In this document: one piece after another, positions 12,501-20,579 of the stretch | How the letters are laid out: each line of letters begins with the position of its first letter | Position numbering within the stretch: the first letter of the stretch is position 1 | NCBI GenBank assembly: GCA_023055425.1 | Contig: JALGPY010000007.1 | Span: 22,082,001 to 22,146,000 of the forward strand | Origin: Linanthus parryae | Taxonomy: Eukaryota > Streptophyta > Magnoliopsida > Ericales > Polemoniaceae | DNA: 64,000 nt | Reading direction: 5' to 3' | The notes under the pieces: generated by a model | Seen by the model: the letters and a program-made list of their open reading frames with translations, nothing else | What the model was told of the DNA's origin: nothing | The model's database searches: none | Translations under genes and position numbers: made by a program

Positions 12501-14765
12501 GCAACTCCTTGCTTCATCAATCAAAACAATATTGTCTGCAAATAACATGCACCACAGGATATTATCTTGGATACTCCTGGTAACCTCATCTATCACCAAA
12601 GCGAACATGTATGGACGTAACACCCACCCTTAGTGTAAACCTATCGTTATGGGGAATTTTCTTTTCCCTCCTCCAGCTATCCTGACACTAGTAATTACTC
12701 CCTCGTACATAGGGATGGCAATACGGTTCGATCCGATCCAAAATCCGAGTGATTCGATCCGAATGGATCAAGTCCGAATCCGTTCCATTTTAAAATGGAT
12801 CGGGTATGGATATTGAAAATCAAAATCCGATTCGTATCCGGATTCGATCCGAATATATTAGGATATCCGATGGATATCCGACCCGAAAGGATCCGAACAC
12901 ACATAGTTTTACGAAAATACCCGTAGAGTTATAAAAATATATGTTTTTACCTACGTATATATATATATATAAATACATTACACAATTCACTTAACATTAT
13001 GTTTTCAGGCCTAAAGAAAATATTCCACTCTGATTATGGATACTTTTAGTGGTTGTTTTGATTGAATTTGTAGACGTTTTTAGACATTATTGGTGCCTTA
13101 AAACCTTTGAATGAATTTCTTATATTTCTTGGTAGATTTACGTTTCTCATATTGCAATTTTTTAGCATAATTTTACTCTTTTAGGCAAGTTTTTATTTTG
13201 TGTGGTGGCTTGTTTTTATGTATTTTTCTGAATTTGCTTCGTATTTTTTTATGAGAAGTAAAAAAAAAAAGTTGCTTAGGATCCGAATCTGGATCCGTAT
13301 CAGATCCGTTTTTGGTGATTCGGTTTGTCGGATCGAATACAGATATTGCAAATTAAATCCGATCCGAATCCAGTTGGATTTGGATCGAATATGGATCCAC
13401 TCTTTTTAATCAGATTCGGATATGGATATAGGTCGATCCGATCCGAATCCGATCCGTTGCCATCCCTACTCGTACATGTCCTTAATCACCTCAATATATT
13501 GAATAGGTATCCCCATTTGTCTCCAAGACTTTCCTCATTAGCTCTCTCAGTACTGTATCATATGCATTTTCTAAGCCTATGAGCACTAAAAGGAGAATTT
13601 ATTATTTTATATTACTTGCGCCTAAGAATATAACCTCCAAAGTAGAACTCCCCGGCATAAAACACATTGATTTTGTGTGATTGTAGTCTCACATCTTAAT
13701 CACCTCTCAATAACATGGTCCCAAAGCTTCATTACGAGACATATAAGTTGGATACATTGATAATTAGAGCATCTTCGAATATCTTCTTGTTCTCAAATAA
13801 AAGCAACAAAGTACTTTTTTCCACTCTTCCGGCATTCAAATTTCTTGAACTTCAAGATTTTATTGAGCAAACTAGTCAACCATACTATTCACTTGTCATC
13901 TAGCGACTTCCACACTTCGGTAGGAATCCCATCAGGTCCCTACTACTTTCATCAACTTTAAAGCATCTTTGACCTCAGTTTCGCAAATCTTACGAGAGAA
14001 TTCATAGTTTGAACACACACTAGAGCCACCAAGATCCCTAAGCTTAAGTCATGGAAACGGTTTTCATTAAAGAGTTCTCAATATAAATTCTCCACATTTC
14101 CTTAATCTAATCTTCTTTAACTAAAACTCTATCATCCGTAATGCATTTGACGTAACTCCAGTCATACTCTTTCATATCTCTAATTTTGTAATTTTATAAG
14201 CATCCCCCTCGCCATCCTAAGAATTAGTCTTTCATATAAAACATTGCACGTTCTCACCTCGGCCTACCTAACTGCTTTCTTCGTTTCACTTCTAGCAGCT
14301 TTATATCTCTTTAAGTTCTCACTACTCCTACAAGTAAATAAGGCTTTGTGACACAATCTTTTTGTGTTAAGGTTCTTTTCTCTTTCTTCATTCCACCACC
14401 ACGTTTCTTCATATGGTGGTCCGCTTCTGTTAGACTCCCCCCAAAGTGCTCATAGCTACCCTCCAATACACCCTAGCCATCCCCCACCCCCCACCAATAC
14501 CATTAGGTTCTTTATAAGTACGCCATATTCCCTCACATCTGGTTTCTAACAGTCTATTAGTTTTCGCCTCCCAACTTACACCAGCAAGTGGGTGGGTGCC
14601 TAGTGCCCTTGCTCTTACTCTTCAATTTCCTTATACGAATTTCCAAAATTAAAAGTCTATCTTTGGTGTCAAGTTCTCACCAACTATAACTTACGATTCA
14701 TAGACATAGACATCATTATATTAAAGTTGTGGTATCTTTAGGGTCATTAATTATGAGTTTTTTTT

Positions 14766-14796
<31 letters not shown>

Positions 14797-17700
14797 GGGA
14801 TTTTATTAAGAAGCAGGACTTTTTAAGTAGGACGATGTTTTTCTTTTTTGAGAAATTGTTTTTGTCGTCAACCGGGTTTGAACCTGGGACCTCATGCAGG
14901 GGCTTCCAACGCTCTACCACTTGAGCTACCACCCTAGCTGCAAGTATAACGATGTTGTTTCTACTTCTATTTCTTTTATTCCGTTTCTCTTTCATGTTAG
15001 GTTATCTGGGCAGTTCTTCCTCTAACGGTTCTTCTGTTTACAAAGGAATTTATACTTTTTTTCATTTCCAGTTCTGTAACTTTTCAACTTGTTTTCTCTC
15101 TTTCGTATTGAACAAGTATGGAGGTTTTCCTTCGTTTTCTCCAATTTTCTAAGCTTTGTTCCGCTTTGTAACATGGTATCCTGATTGCAGAAATGGGTAG
15201 TGCTCTGCAACGTTTGGCTTCGTTTTGAAGAAAGGGAATAGTAGATCGGTTGAGGTACCGTGACTGTTTGATTCAGATCTGAGTTTGAAATGGCGCTTGA
15301 ACAAGGTGTTCGAGATCGGTTGCCGGCAACTCTTCTGCCACACTGTGATAACCCAAGTATAATTACGGTAGCTGATGTTTTGGTTGGACCTGAGAATTTT
15401 ACTACTTAGCACCCAGCTATGGTTTTAGGCCTAACTGCTAAAGTTCAAATGGGATTTGTGAATGGTGAGATGGCAGAACCACCATTAGGAAATGAAATGA
15501 GGCCTCAATGGCTGAGATGTGACACCATAATTATGTCCCAGTTCTTAAATTTTGTATCAAAGGAGATAGGAGGGAATGTGGTTTATAAGAGGACTTCATA
15601 TGAAATCTGGGAAGATTTATTGGAAAGTTACTCTCAACAGAACAGACCTAGAGTTTTCCCACTTAAAATGGATATTGCAGCCACTAAGCAGGTTGATATG
15701 TCAGTTAGTACTACTATACAAAAATTAAGGGCCCATGGTCTCAAATCAAGATGGTCTCAATATTAAAGTAATAAGTGATAATGCACCAGAGTTTGGTCTC
15801 CACAATTCTTCTTGCAGAATGGTATGATTTATCAGTTGTTATGTGTGGCTACCCCAGAGGAAAATTCATTTTTTTACTGAATGTTGCTAGAGCTATCAGG
15901 TTTAAAGCAAAGTTCGAATCAAGAGCTAGAGATTTGTCTTTTTGGGTTATGTTTTTGGCACAAAAGGGTAGAAGTTGTATGACATAAAAGATAGAAGCTT
16001 TCTTGTGTCAAAAGATGTGGTATTTCATGAAGAGAAATGCTCATTTCAAGATGATGATATTATAGGGAAGTATAAAGATGATTTTGTGCTTCCAAAGACA
16101 GTTAATGATACACAAAGTACAGACAATGTAGAGGTGATGGAAGAAGAAAGGGGTGGTGTTGTTGAAGGGTCTACAAATGAGACTGGTAATGTAGATAATT
16201 TTGCAGAAACTGGTGTTAGACAGCATTCCACAAGGATGAAGAAAACACCTGCATATTTGAGTGATTATATTACCCCAAATGCAAGCTGCAACGCTTATTA
16301 TGATATTGGTAAATGCTTGTGTACAAAATTTTCTGTCATCAAGCTATGCTTATTTTGTTTCTCAAGTTTCTACTCTCAAAAAGCCCAGTACATTCACAGA
16401 AGCCAATAATTTTCCGAAATGGAGGGAAGCTGTGCAATAAGAACTGAATACCATGAAAGAAAATAACACATGGAAGTTAGTGCCATTGCCTAATGGTCAC
16501 TCTCATGTGGGTTGTAAGTGCGTGTATAAGGTGAAATACATGCAAGATGGAAGTATTGAGACGTTCAAGGCAATATTAGTGGCTAAAGGGTATACACAAA
16601 CAGAAGGTGTTGACTATTATAAAACTTTCTCTCCTGTTGCTAAATTGCCTACATTGAAATGTTTGATAGCCATTGATGTTGCCGATGGTTGGCCTTCGAT
16701 GCAGTTAGATGTGAACAATGCTTTCTTGCATGGTGAGTTAGATGAGGAAGTTTACATGGAGTTGCCACCTGGATACATGCCATCAAGGGTTAACACTGTA
16801 AGCCAATCAATACGTCCGTTAGAATGCAAATTGGTGAAATCTCTTTATGGCTTAAAGCAGGCTCCTAGACAATGATTTAGCAAATTTTCACATACTTTGA
16901 TTGGTTTTGGTTTCACTCAATCTAAGGCTGATTATAATATTTTTACCAATGAAGGAGTTGATGGATATATGGCATTATTGGTCTATGTTGATGAAATGAA
17001 TCTCACAGGAAAAAATGAAAAACAATTGCGGGAACTTAAGGCAGTTCCAGATCAAAAGTTTAGGTTGAAGGATTTGAGAGCTCTTCAATATTTCTTGGGA
17101 TTTGAGGTTGCAAGAACCAAAGATGGTATTGTGCTAGATCAAAAAAAATTTGCATTAGATATTTTGGAGACAACAGGATTTTTGGGGTGTAAGACAGCTA
17201 GTACTCCAATGGAGGTCAATTTGCAGCTGAGTTCCAGAAAGGGTATTGCATTATTAGATGAAGACATAGTTGTCAAAATCTTACGAGTCACAATTCGTAT
17301 CCTACGATTCGACTCGATTCACCCATGAAACGATGCGAATACTTGGTGAATCTTTAATGGACAAAAAAATTATTTGAATCCCGATTCAAGCGTCCGAATC
17401 TCACGATTCAGTTGCAATTCAGACTGATTCTATGATTCACCTTCGATTCATAAGGTCTGATTGAATTGCAACATCAGTCTAAGAAATAATACTTCCAACA
17501 TTACGTCCTACATTTATGTATGTTTTGCAATATGCATTTGTTTTAAGTCCAAGGCTAATAGTTTTCTATTATTTTCAATCTCCCTGGCATCTCGTAGTTC
17601 CTTGCTCCACATGTCTATCTGTATCTAGATTATTCTTTATCTTTTAGATGCGTGAAACTCCTAATCACTAGTCATGGATGCGAGTTTCCAAAAATTTGAG

Positions 17701-20019
17701 TTTTCTTTTTGTAAAAATATGAATATCTTGTTCAATAATGTTATAGCATTATGAAATATTTTATTATATCTACATAAAAATATTGCAAGCTGAATCTTTA
17801 AGATTCACGATTCGATTCGATTTACGATTCAGTGAAGGTGAATTTCGATTCACTATCTGAATCCCGATTCGACAACTATGGATGAAGATGCTTCTTCATA
17901 CGGAAAGTTGGTTGGTAAATTGTTGTATATGTGTAAAAAATAAGTCAGTTTGTGTCACAACCAACAACAGAACATAAACACGCTGCACATCACATTTTGA
18001 GGTACTTGAAGAGAGCTCCAGGCTTAGGCTTTTTCTTTCCAGCTACTTCAGATCTGGTTCTCAATGCTTATGCAGATTCTGACTCGGCTGGGTGGTGGAT
18101 ACAAGAAGATCCACATGTGGTTTCTTAGTATATCTGGGTACTTCTTCTTGGAAATCAAAGAAACAGTCAGTGGTTTCAAAGAGTTCCACAGAAGCATAAC
18201 ATAGATGTTTGGCTTCTACTGCTTGTGATATAAAGTGGTTAATATCGTTGTTGCAAGACCTGAAATTGTCACTCAAGGACACTCATGTGATCTACTGTGA
18301 TAATCAGTCAGCTTTGCAAATTGCCGCAAATCCATTTCATCATGAGATGACCAAACACATAGACATAGATTGTCACATTGTGAAAAACATGGTTCAAGAG
18401 GGAGTTGTGCAGGTTGCTCATATTTCTTCTCAATTACTGCTTGCAGATCTTCTCACCAAAGCACTACACCCAGCTCAATTTCTCTTTCTTCTTAGCAATA
18501 TGGGCATGATTGACATACATGCTCCATCTTGAGAGGGGGTACTAAAGTTGTGGTGTCTTTGGGGTCATTAGTTATGAGTTTGAGAGGCTTTATTAACAAG
18601 CAAGACTTTTTAAGTAGAGTGATTTTGTTTCTGCTTCTATTTCTTTTATTCCGTTTCTCTTTCATGTCATGCTAATTGTTTTTTATTATTTTCAATCTCC
18701 TTGGCATCTCGTAGTTCCTTGCTCCACATGTCTATCTGTATTCTTTTTCTGAATTTCAGCTCAAACATATGGAAAGGAAATATCCAACTTCAAGACACTA
18801 GGCATATCACCATGCCATTTAAACATCATGCATCTTCCTCCCCAACAACAGCTAACAATAAAGTTGGGAGGCAAATTTTATGTGTCGATCTCTCTCCTCT
18901 TTTAGAATATTAATTAATTTGCAGGATCACTCGATAATTATGAGATCATAAGAATGCACTGAAGTCTGGGAGCTAGTACTTCAAAATCATTAAAGCAATG
19001 TCTAAAATAGGTAAAAATTTGCATATGTTTAAGTTTTACTATTGGAGATTATTTTCAACCATGGCTATCTGTATGCAGACATAAGAGGAAATCCAATAAA
19101 ACACAAGCTTCTTTCATCTATTGCTCCTCCATGACTGAACAGGACCCATTTCTACAACCACTAGCAGCTAGGATTTCACTAAATCTAACTGAACTATTTC
19201 TAAACAATGAAACACTTTTCTGTAAAATCAACATTGTACATACCCGAACACACAATCAATCAATTAATAAATGGCCTAATCCCAATATGTTCTTACCCAA
19301 CCCAGATACTATATTCTCAATAAACCTAATTATTTAAGAACAACCCATAGCTCAATTTAAAAGTTACTGGGAGCACAGCATATTCTCAAATTCTCACAAA
19401 ACCCAGATGTTGAAGTCTCTATAATACACTACTAATAAATAAACCCGATTATTCAACCCATACCTCACGATTCTTACCCAACCCATATGTATATATTCTC
19501 AATAAACCCACTTGCTCAATTCAGAGGTTGCCGTTAGAACAACATATTCTCAAATTCTCACAAAACCCAGATATTAAATAAACCCAATTACTCAACAAAT
19601 TGCAAAATATAGATGATTATAGAGATTAGGGGTCACAATCTCACGATTCTTACCCAACCCATATTGTATAGATTCTCAATAAACCCACTTGCTCAATTCA
19701 GAAGTTGCTGGTAGAACAACATATTCTCAAATTCTCACAAAACCCATATGTAAATTAAACCCAATTACTCAACAAATTTAACAATTTAGATGATTATAGA
19801 GATTAGGGGTTTGAAACCTGCTAGAGTGGTGACATGATAGATGGGTCCGTGGAGTCCGCCAATGGAGGAGCGTCCGAAGCCCTCTGCTTGGCCGGCGAGA
19901 GCGCGGATGGAAGAATCGACGTGAGGATACGGCAACGACAAGGGTGGTTTCACGACGGACGACGACGGAGATGAAGATGAGCCTGTAGATGATCGGTGGT
20001 GACCATGGTGGTTTCCCAT
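3284..20019 (-). CDS. Pectate lyase-like protein (PL1 / pectin-lyase-like), five exons over 16.7 kb
   Basis: Joining 20019-19818, 10165-9814, 9739-9529, 8138-8070 and 3514-3284 on the minus strand gives 1065 bases: 354 codons plus stop, with GT-AG at every junction and no frame break. The product resembles plant PL1 pectate-lyase-like proteins, which cleave de-esterified homogalacturonan by beta-elimination. Visible motifs are the LAGQAEGFG block (41-49), [21 protein letters not shown] (55-75), [10 protein letters not shown] (143-152), IWIDRCS (157-163, the usual WIDH has Arg for His), YDDGLIDIT (167-175) and RHPRVRFG (224-231), whose RxPxxR carries the catalytic Arg in this family. No signal peptide is visible: the N-terminus is His/Ser-rich ([12 protein letters not shown]), which fits the non-secreted-looking subgroup. 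Introns 1 and 4 are 9.65 and 4.56 kb and full of transposons. Expression cannot be judged, but the open frame argues for a working gene. Confidence 0.87.
4296..4630. mobile_element. Candidate MITE (PIF/Harbinger-like ends)
   Basis: The left end GGTCTCGTTTGTTTTTC and the reverse complement of the right end, GGCCTTGTTTGTTTTTTGG, form an imperfect terminal inverted repeat. The preceding TAA and following CAA could be a mutated 3-bp target duplication. Its right half is included in the 310-bp tandem duplication, so a second right end sits near 4940. It lies in intron 4 of the pectate lyase-like gene. Confidence 0.35.
4477..5097. repeat. Perfect tandem duplication, 310-bp unit x 2
   Basis: 4477-4787 and 4787-5097 are identical at every base I compared, offset by exactly 310. 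Base 4476 differs from 4786 and base 4788 from 5098, which fixes the limits. Zero divergence in non-coding intron DNA means either a very recent duplication or an assembly error. Confidence 0.93.
5704..5723. repeat. Poly-C tract, 20 bases
   Basis: An uninterrupted run of C in intron 4 of the pectate lyase-like gene, followed by AACCCC. The rest of 5098-7960 is intronic, AT-rich and without a feature I recognise. Confidence 0.9.
7962..8013. repeat. (AAAC)13 microsatellite
   Basis: Thirteen uninterrupted AAAC units lie 57 bases downstream of exon 4, in intron 4 of the pectate lyase-like gene. Confidence 0.93.
8070..8138 (-). CDS. Pectate lyase-like exon 4
   Basis: A 69-base exon (residues 256-278) reading [17 protein letters not shown] then KYLTEK. 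The acceptor is CCTTCAG and the donor AAG|GTAAAA; both junctions are phase 0, matching exons 3 and 5. Confidence 0.88.
8421..8455. repeat. Host direct repeat flanking the inverted TRIM, copy 1
   Basis: AATTTTGTTTTCTTTCATTT and the following TTCTCAAGGCCCGTA recur with one extra base at 9355-9390. These copies bracket the inverted TRIM. At about 35 bases they are far too long for a normal integrase target duplication. Confidence 0.85.
8456..9353. mobile_element. Inverted-duplicated TRIM retrotransposon
   Basis: Non-coding LTR element of the TRIM type in a foldback arrangement. The left arm, on the minus strand, is a full 170-base LTR (8456-8625, TGTAGG...CAACA) joined to internal sequence (8626-8859). 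The right part, on the plus strand, is a partial LTR (about 8860-8939, ending TAACA), a primer binding site TGGTATCAGAGC (8942-8953, initiator Met tRNA type), internal sequence, a polypurine tract GAAGGGGGAGA (9184-9194) and an LTR starting TGTTGAG (9196) that loses its last ten bases at 9353. The arms, 8456-8859 and 8963-9353, can pair around a loop of about 100 bases. There is no coding capacity. The element lies in intron 3 of the pectate lyase-like gene. Confidence 0.85.
9355..9390. repeat. Host direct repeat flanking the inverted TRIM, copy 2
   Basis: Second copy of the 8421-8455 sequence (one C inserted), joined directly to the truncated right LTR. Confidence 0.85.
9529..9739 (-). CDS. 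Pectate lyase-like exon 3
   Basis: Residues 186-255, including [30 protein letters not shown] and [14 protein letters not shown]. The acceptor is ATTCAG|G and the donor CACAG|GTACAG. It carries the RxPxxR catalytic motif. Confidence 0.9.
9814..10165 (-). CDS. Pectate lyase-like exon 2
   Basis: Residues 68-185 (split codons at both ends), from [10 protein letters not shown] to STDITISR. The acceptor is CTTGCAG|ATGAT and the donor TCTAG|GTAAGC. It holds the first strands of the beta-helix and the acidic residues of the HDVDG and DGLIDIT blocks. Confidence 0.9.
10166..12120. other. Intron 1 of the pectate lyase-like gene, 3' portion, no recognised feature
   Basis: AT-rich intronic sequence between exon 2 and the LINE remnant. 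No open frame with family resemblance, no RNA gene and no clear terminal repeats were seen. Confidence 0.5.
12130..14650 (-). pseudogene. RTE-like LINE reverse transcriptase remnant
   Basis: Minus-strand translation gives reverse-transcriptase blocks in the expected order: [13 protein letters not shown] near 13950-13890, a DLEKAYD-like segment ([18 protein letters not shown]) near 13580-13510, then [14 protein letters not shown] and the catalytic YADD-like box ([14 protein letters not shown]) near 12605-12510. Many stops and frameshifts separate them. This pattern is that of plant RTE-type non-LTR elements. A hAT-like MITE splits it at 12710-13468; the two halves join in register around the 8-bp target duplication. 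No function remains. Confidence 0.72.
12702..13476. mobile_element. hAT-like MITE with 8-bp target duplication CTCGTACA
   Basis: The element body is 12710-13468 (759 bases). Ends read TAGGGATGGCAA on each strand, and perfect CTCGTACA copies flank it (12702-12709, 13469-13476). Both subterminal regions are packed with GATCCG/CGGATC motifs, the type of array a hAT transposase binds. There is no coding capacity. Confidence 0.88.
14758..14799. repeat. Poly-T(18)/poly-G(24) junction
   Basis: Eighteen T are followed directly by 24 G inside the 5' Copia LTR, where the 3' LTR has only GAGTTTGAGAGGC. Such homopolymers are prone to sequencing and assembly error. Confidence 0.9.
14838..14947 (-). mobile_element. 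tRNA-derived SINE inserted in the Copia 5' LTR
   Basis: On the minus strand, GGTAGCTCAAGTGG (box A, 14930-14917) and GGTTCAAACCC (box B, 14884-14874) are spaced as in a Pol III internal promoter. An A-rich tail (CTCAAAAAAGAAAAAC) follows. The flanks ACGATGTTTTT and ACGATGTTGTTT look like a target duplication, and the 3' LTR lacks the insert. Confidence 0.75.
15419..15766 (+). pseudogene. Copia gag-like fragment
   Basis: A 115-residue open segment with the plant Copia gag pattern: [35 protein letters not shown] and an IQKLR end. It has lost the zinc-knuckle region and stops where the internal deletion joins integrase sequence. Confidence 0.7.
15768..17264 (+). pseudogene. Copia integrase remnant and reverse transcriptase
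   Basis: Integrase traces ([28 protein letters not shown] text) are broken by stops. From 16453 the reverse transcriptase is readable: [66 protein letters not shown], a stop at about 16873, then LLVYVDEM where the catalytic YVDD has become YVDE. The frame is interrupted at 17265 by a MITE. Confidence 0.82.
17257..17888. mobile_element. hAT-like MITE with 8-bp target duplication GATGAAGA
   Basis: The body is 17265-17880 (616 bases). Ends CATAGTTGTCAAAATC and, reversed, CATAGTTGTCGAATC match; GATGAAGA flanks both sides (17257-17264, 17881-17888). Subterminal ACGATTC/GATTCG motifs are repeated. It splits the Copia reverse transcriptase-RNase H region, so it is younger than the Copia element. 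Confidence 0.85.
17889..18532 (+). pseudogene. Copia RNase H remnant
   Basis: After the MITE the reading resumes with [13 protein letters not shown], then a frameshifted stretch, then [29 protein letters not shown] and [10 protein letters not shown]. These are the standard Copia RNase H and terminal motifs. Two or more frameshifts and stops make it non-functional. Confidence 0.8.
18531..18669 (+). repeat. Copia polypurine tract and truncated 3' LTR
   Basis: GAGAGGGGGT precedes sequence matching the first and central parts of the 5' LTR. Similarity ends at about 18669, where the intron continues with a 71-base segment also present inside the MITE at 17554-17624. Confidence 0.75.
18670..19817. 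other. Intron 1 of the pectate lyase-like gene, 5' portion, with short repeats
   Basis: No gene is seen. From about 19330 to 19790 a sentence-like set of motifs recurs (ACATATTCTCAAATTCTCACAA, AACCCA, CTCAATAAACCC, TTGCTCAATTCAGA), forming degenerate tandem repeats of roughly 170 bases just downstream of exon 1. Confidence 0.5.
19818..20019 (-). CDS. Pectate lyase-like exon 1 with start codon
   Basis: ATG at 20019-20017 (context TTCCATGGG) opens [12 protein letters not shown]. The exon ends at CTAGCAG|GTTTCA after codon 67 plus one base. Compared with the duplicate near 36.3 kb, it lacks a proline-rich insert of about 30 residues after HHRSST. Confidence 0.88.
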
Positions 20020-20320
20020 GGAAGACACCGCTCTCTATTCCTTCTTCACCTTCTTTTTCACTGTCACTCTCTCGCTCTTCAGTGTCACTTCTCAGCTGTC
20101 AGCGTTCTTCGGAAGCAGTCACTGTTGATGTTGGTATACTTTTTCGTTTTAACACCCTGTCGTTTTGCACTCATTTTGGAAAGTGTTTCCACTGGATGCA
20201 AACGGTTCGGTTTAGTCCGGTTTGAGCAACATTTTCATATCTCTTTACTCTAAAGATATTTCATGTGACAATATTTGTTAAAAAAATTATATTGATAACT
20301 AACCATGTCAAATAACTGAT
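20020..20320 (-). promoter_or_regulatory. 5' leader and proximal promoter of the pectate lyase-like gene, cut by a LINE
   Basis: The stretch to about 20229 is pyrimidine-rich on the coding strand's complement and is shared with the exon 1 duplicate (to about 36797), so it was duplicated with the exon. From 20231 it resembles 52988-53090. A full-length LINE begins at 20321, so any promoter element more than 300 bases from the ATG has been displaced by 6.7 kb. Confidence 0.5.
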
Positions 20321-20579
20321 TCTTTTTTTTTTTTTTCGGAACCATAAGAACTTCATTGATGATGAAACTAAAGAAGTACAAACTAGATCGTAGGTACGAC
20401 AAATTACATCCCACTACACATCAACGAACTAACCACAAACCCAAAAACCATGAATATCTAGCGCCAAACGCCACCAAAGACTGGAACCACACCCAAAAGA
20501 GATCCAAAACAATCAAGGAGAATACGGGAGTACAAGAGAACACTAAAATATAAATACATTCAATACACCAAAATACGAA

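Larger units (their letters stand above)
14721..15173 (+). repeat. Copia 5' LTR, carrying a SINE
   Basis: It shares AAAGTTGTGGTRTCTTTRGG, the GACTTTTTAAGTAG stretch and CTTCTATTTCTTTTATTCCG with the 3' LTR near 18542-18665. It ends TAACA immediately before the primer binding site. It is longer than the 3' copy because of the SINE and the homopolymer tract. Confidence 0.75.
14721..18669 (+). mobile_element. Degenerate Ty1/Copia retrotransposon
   Basis: It has a 5' LTR (14721-15173), a primer site TGGTATCCTGAT at 15174, gag, integrase remnant, reverse transcriptase and RNase H in Copia order, a polypurine tract GAGAGGGGGT (18531-18540) and a truncated 3' LTR (18542-18669). Protease and most of integrase are missing: gag-like sequence runs almost directly into the VISDNAPEF integrase block near 15765, an internal deletion. 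A SINE, a hAT-like MITE and a poly-T/poly-G tract have been added. It lies in intron 1 of the pectate lyase-like gene, antisense to it. Confidence 0.85.

Noticed and set aside
14874..14930. tRNA gene
   Set aside because: Boxes A and B are present, but the sequence cannot form a full cloverleaf with an acceptor stem, and the A-rich tail and flanking repeats indicate a SINE. The same applies to 29131-29183.
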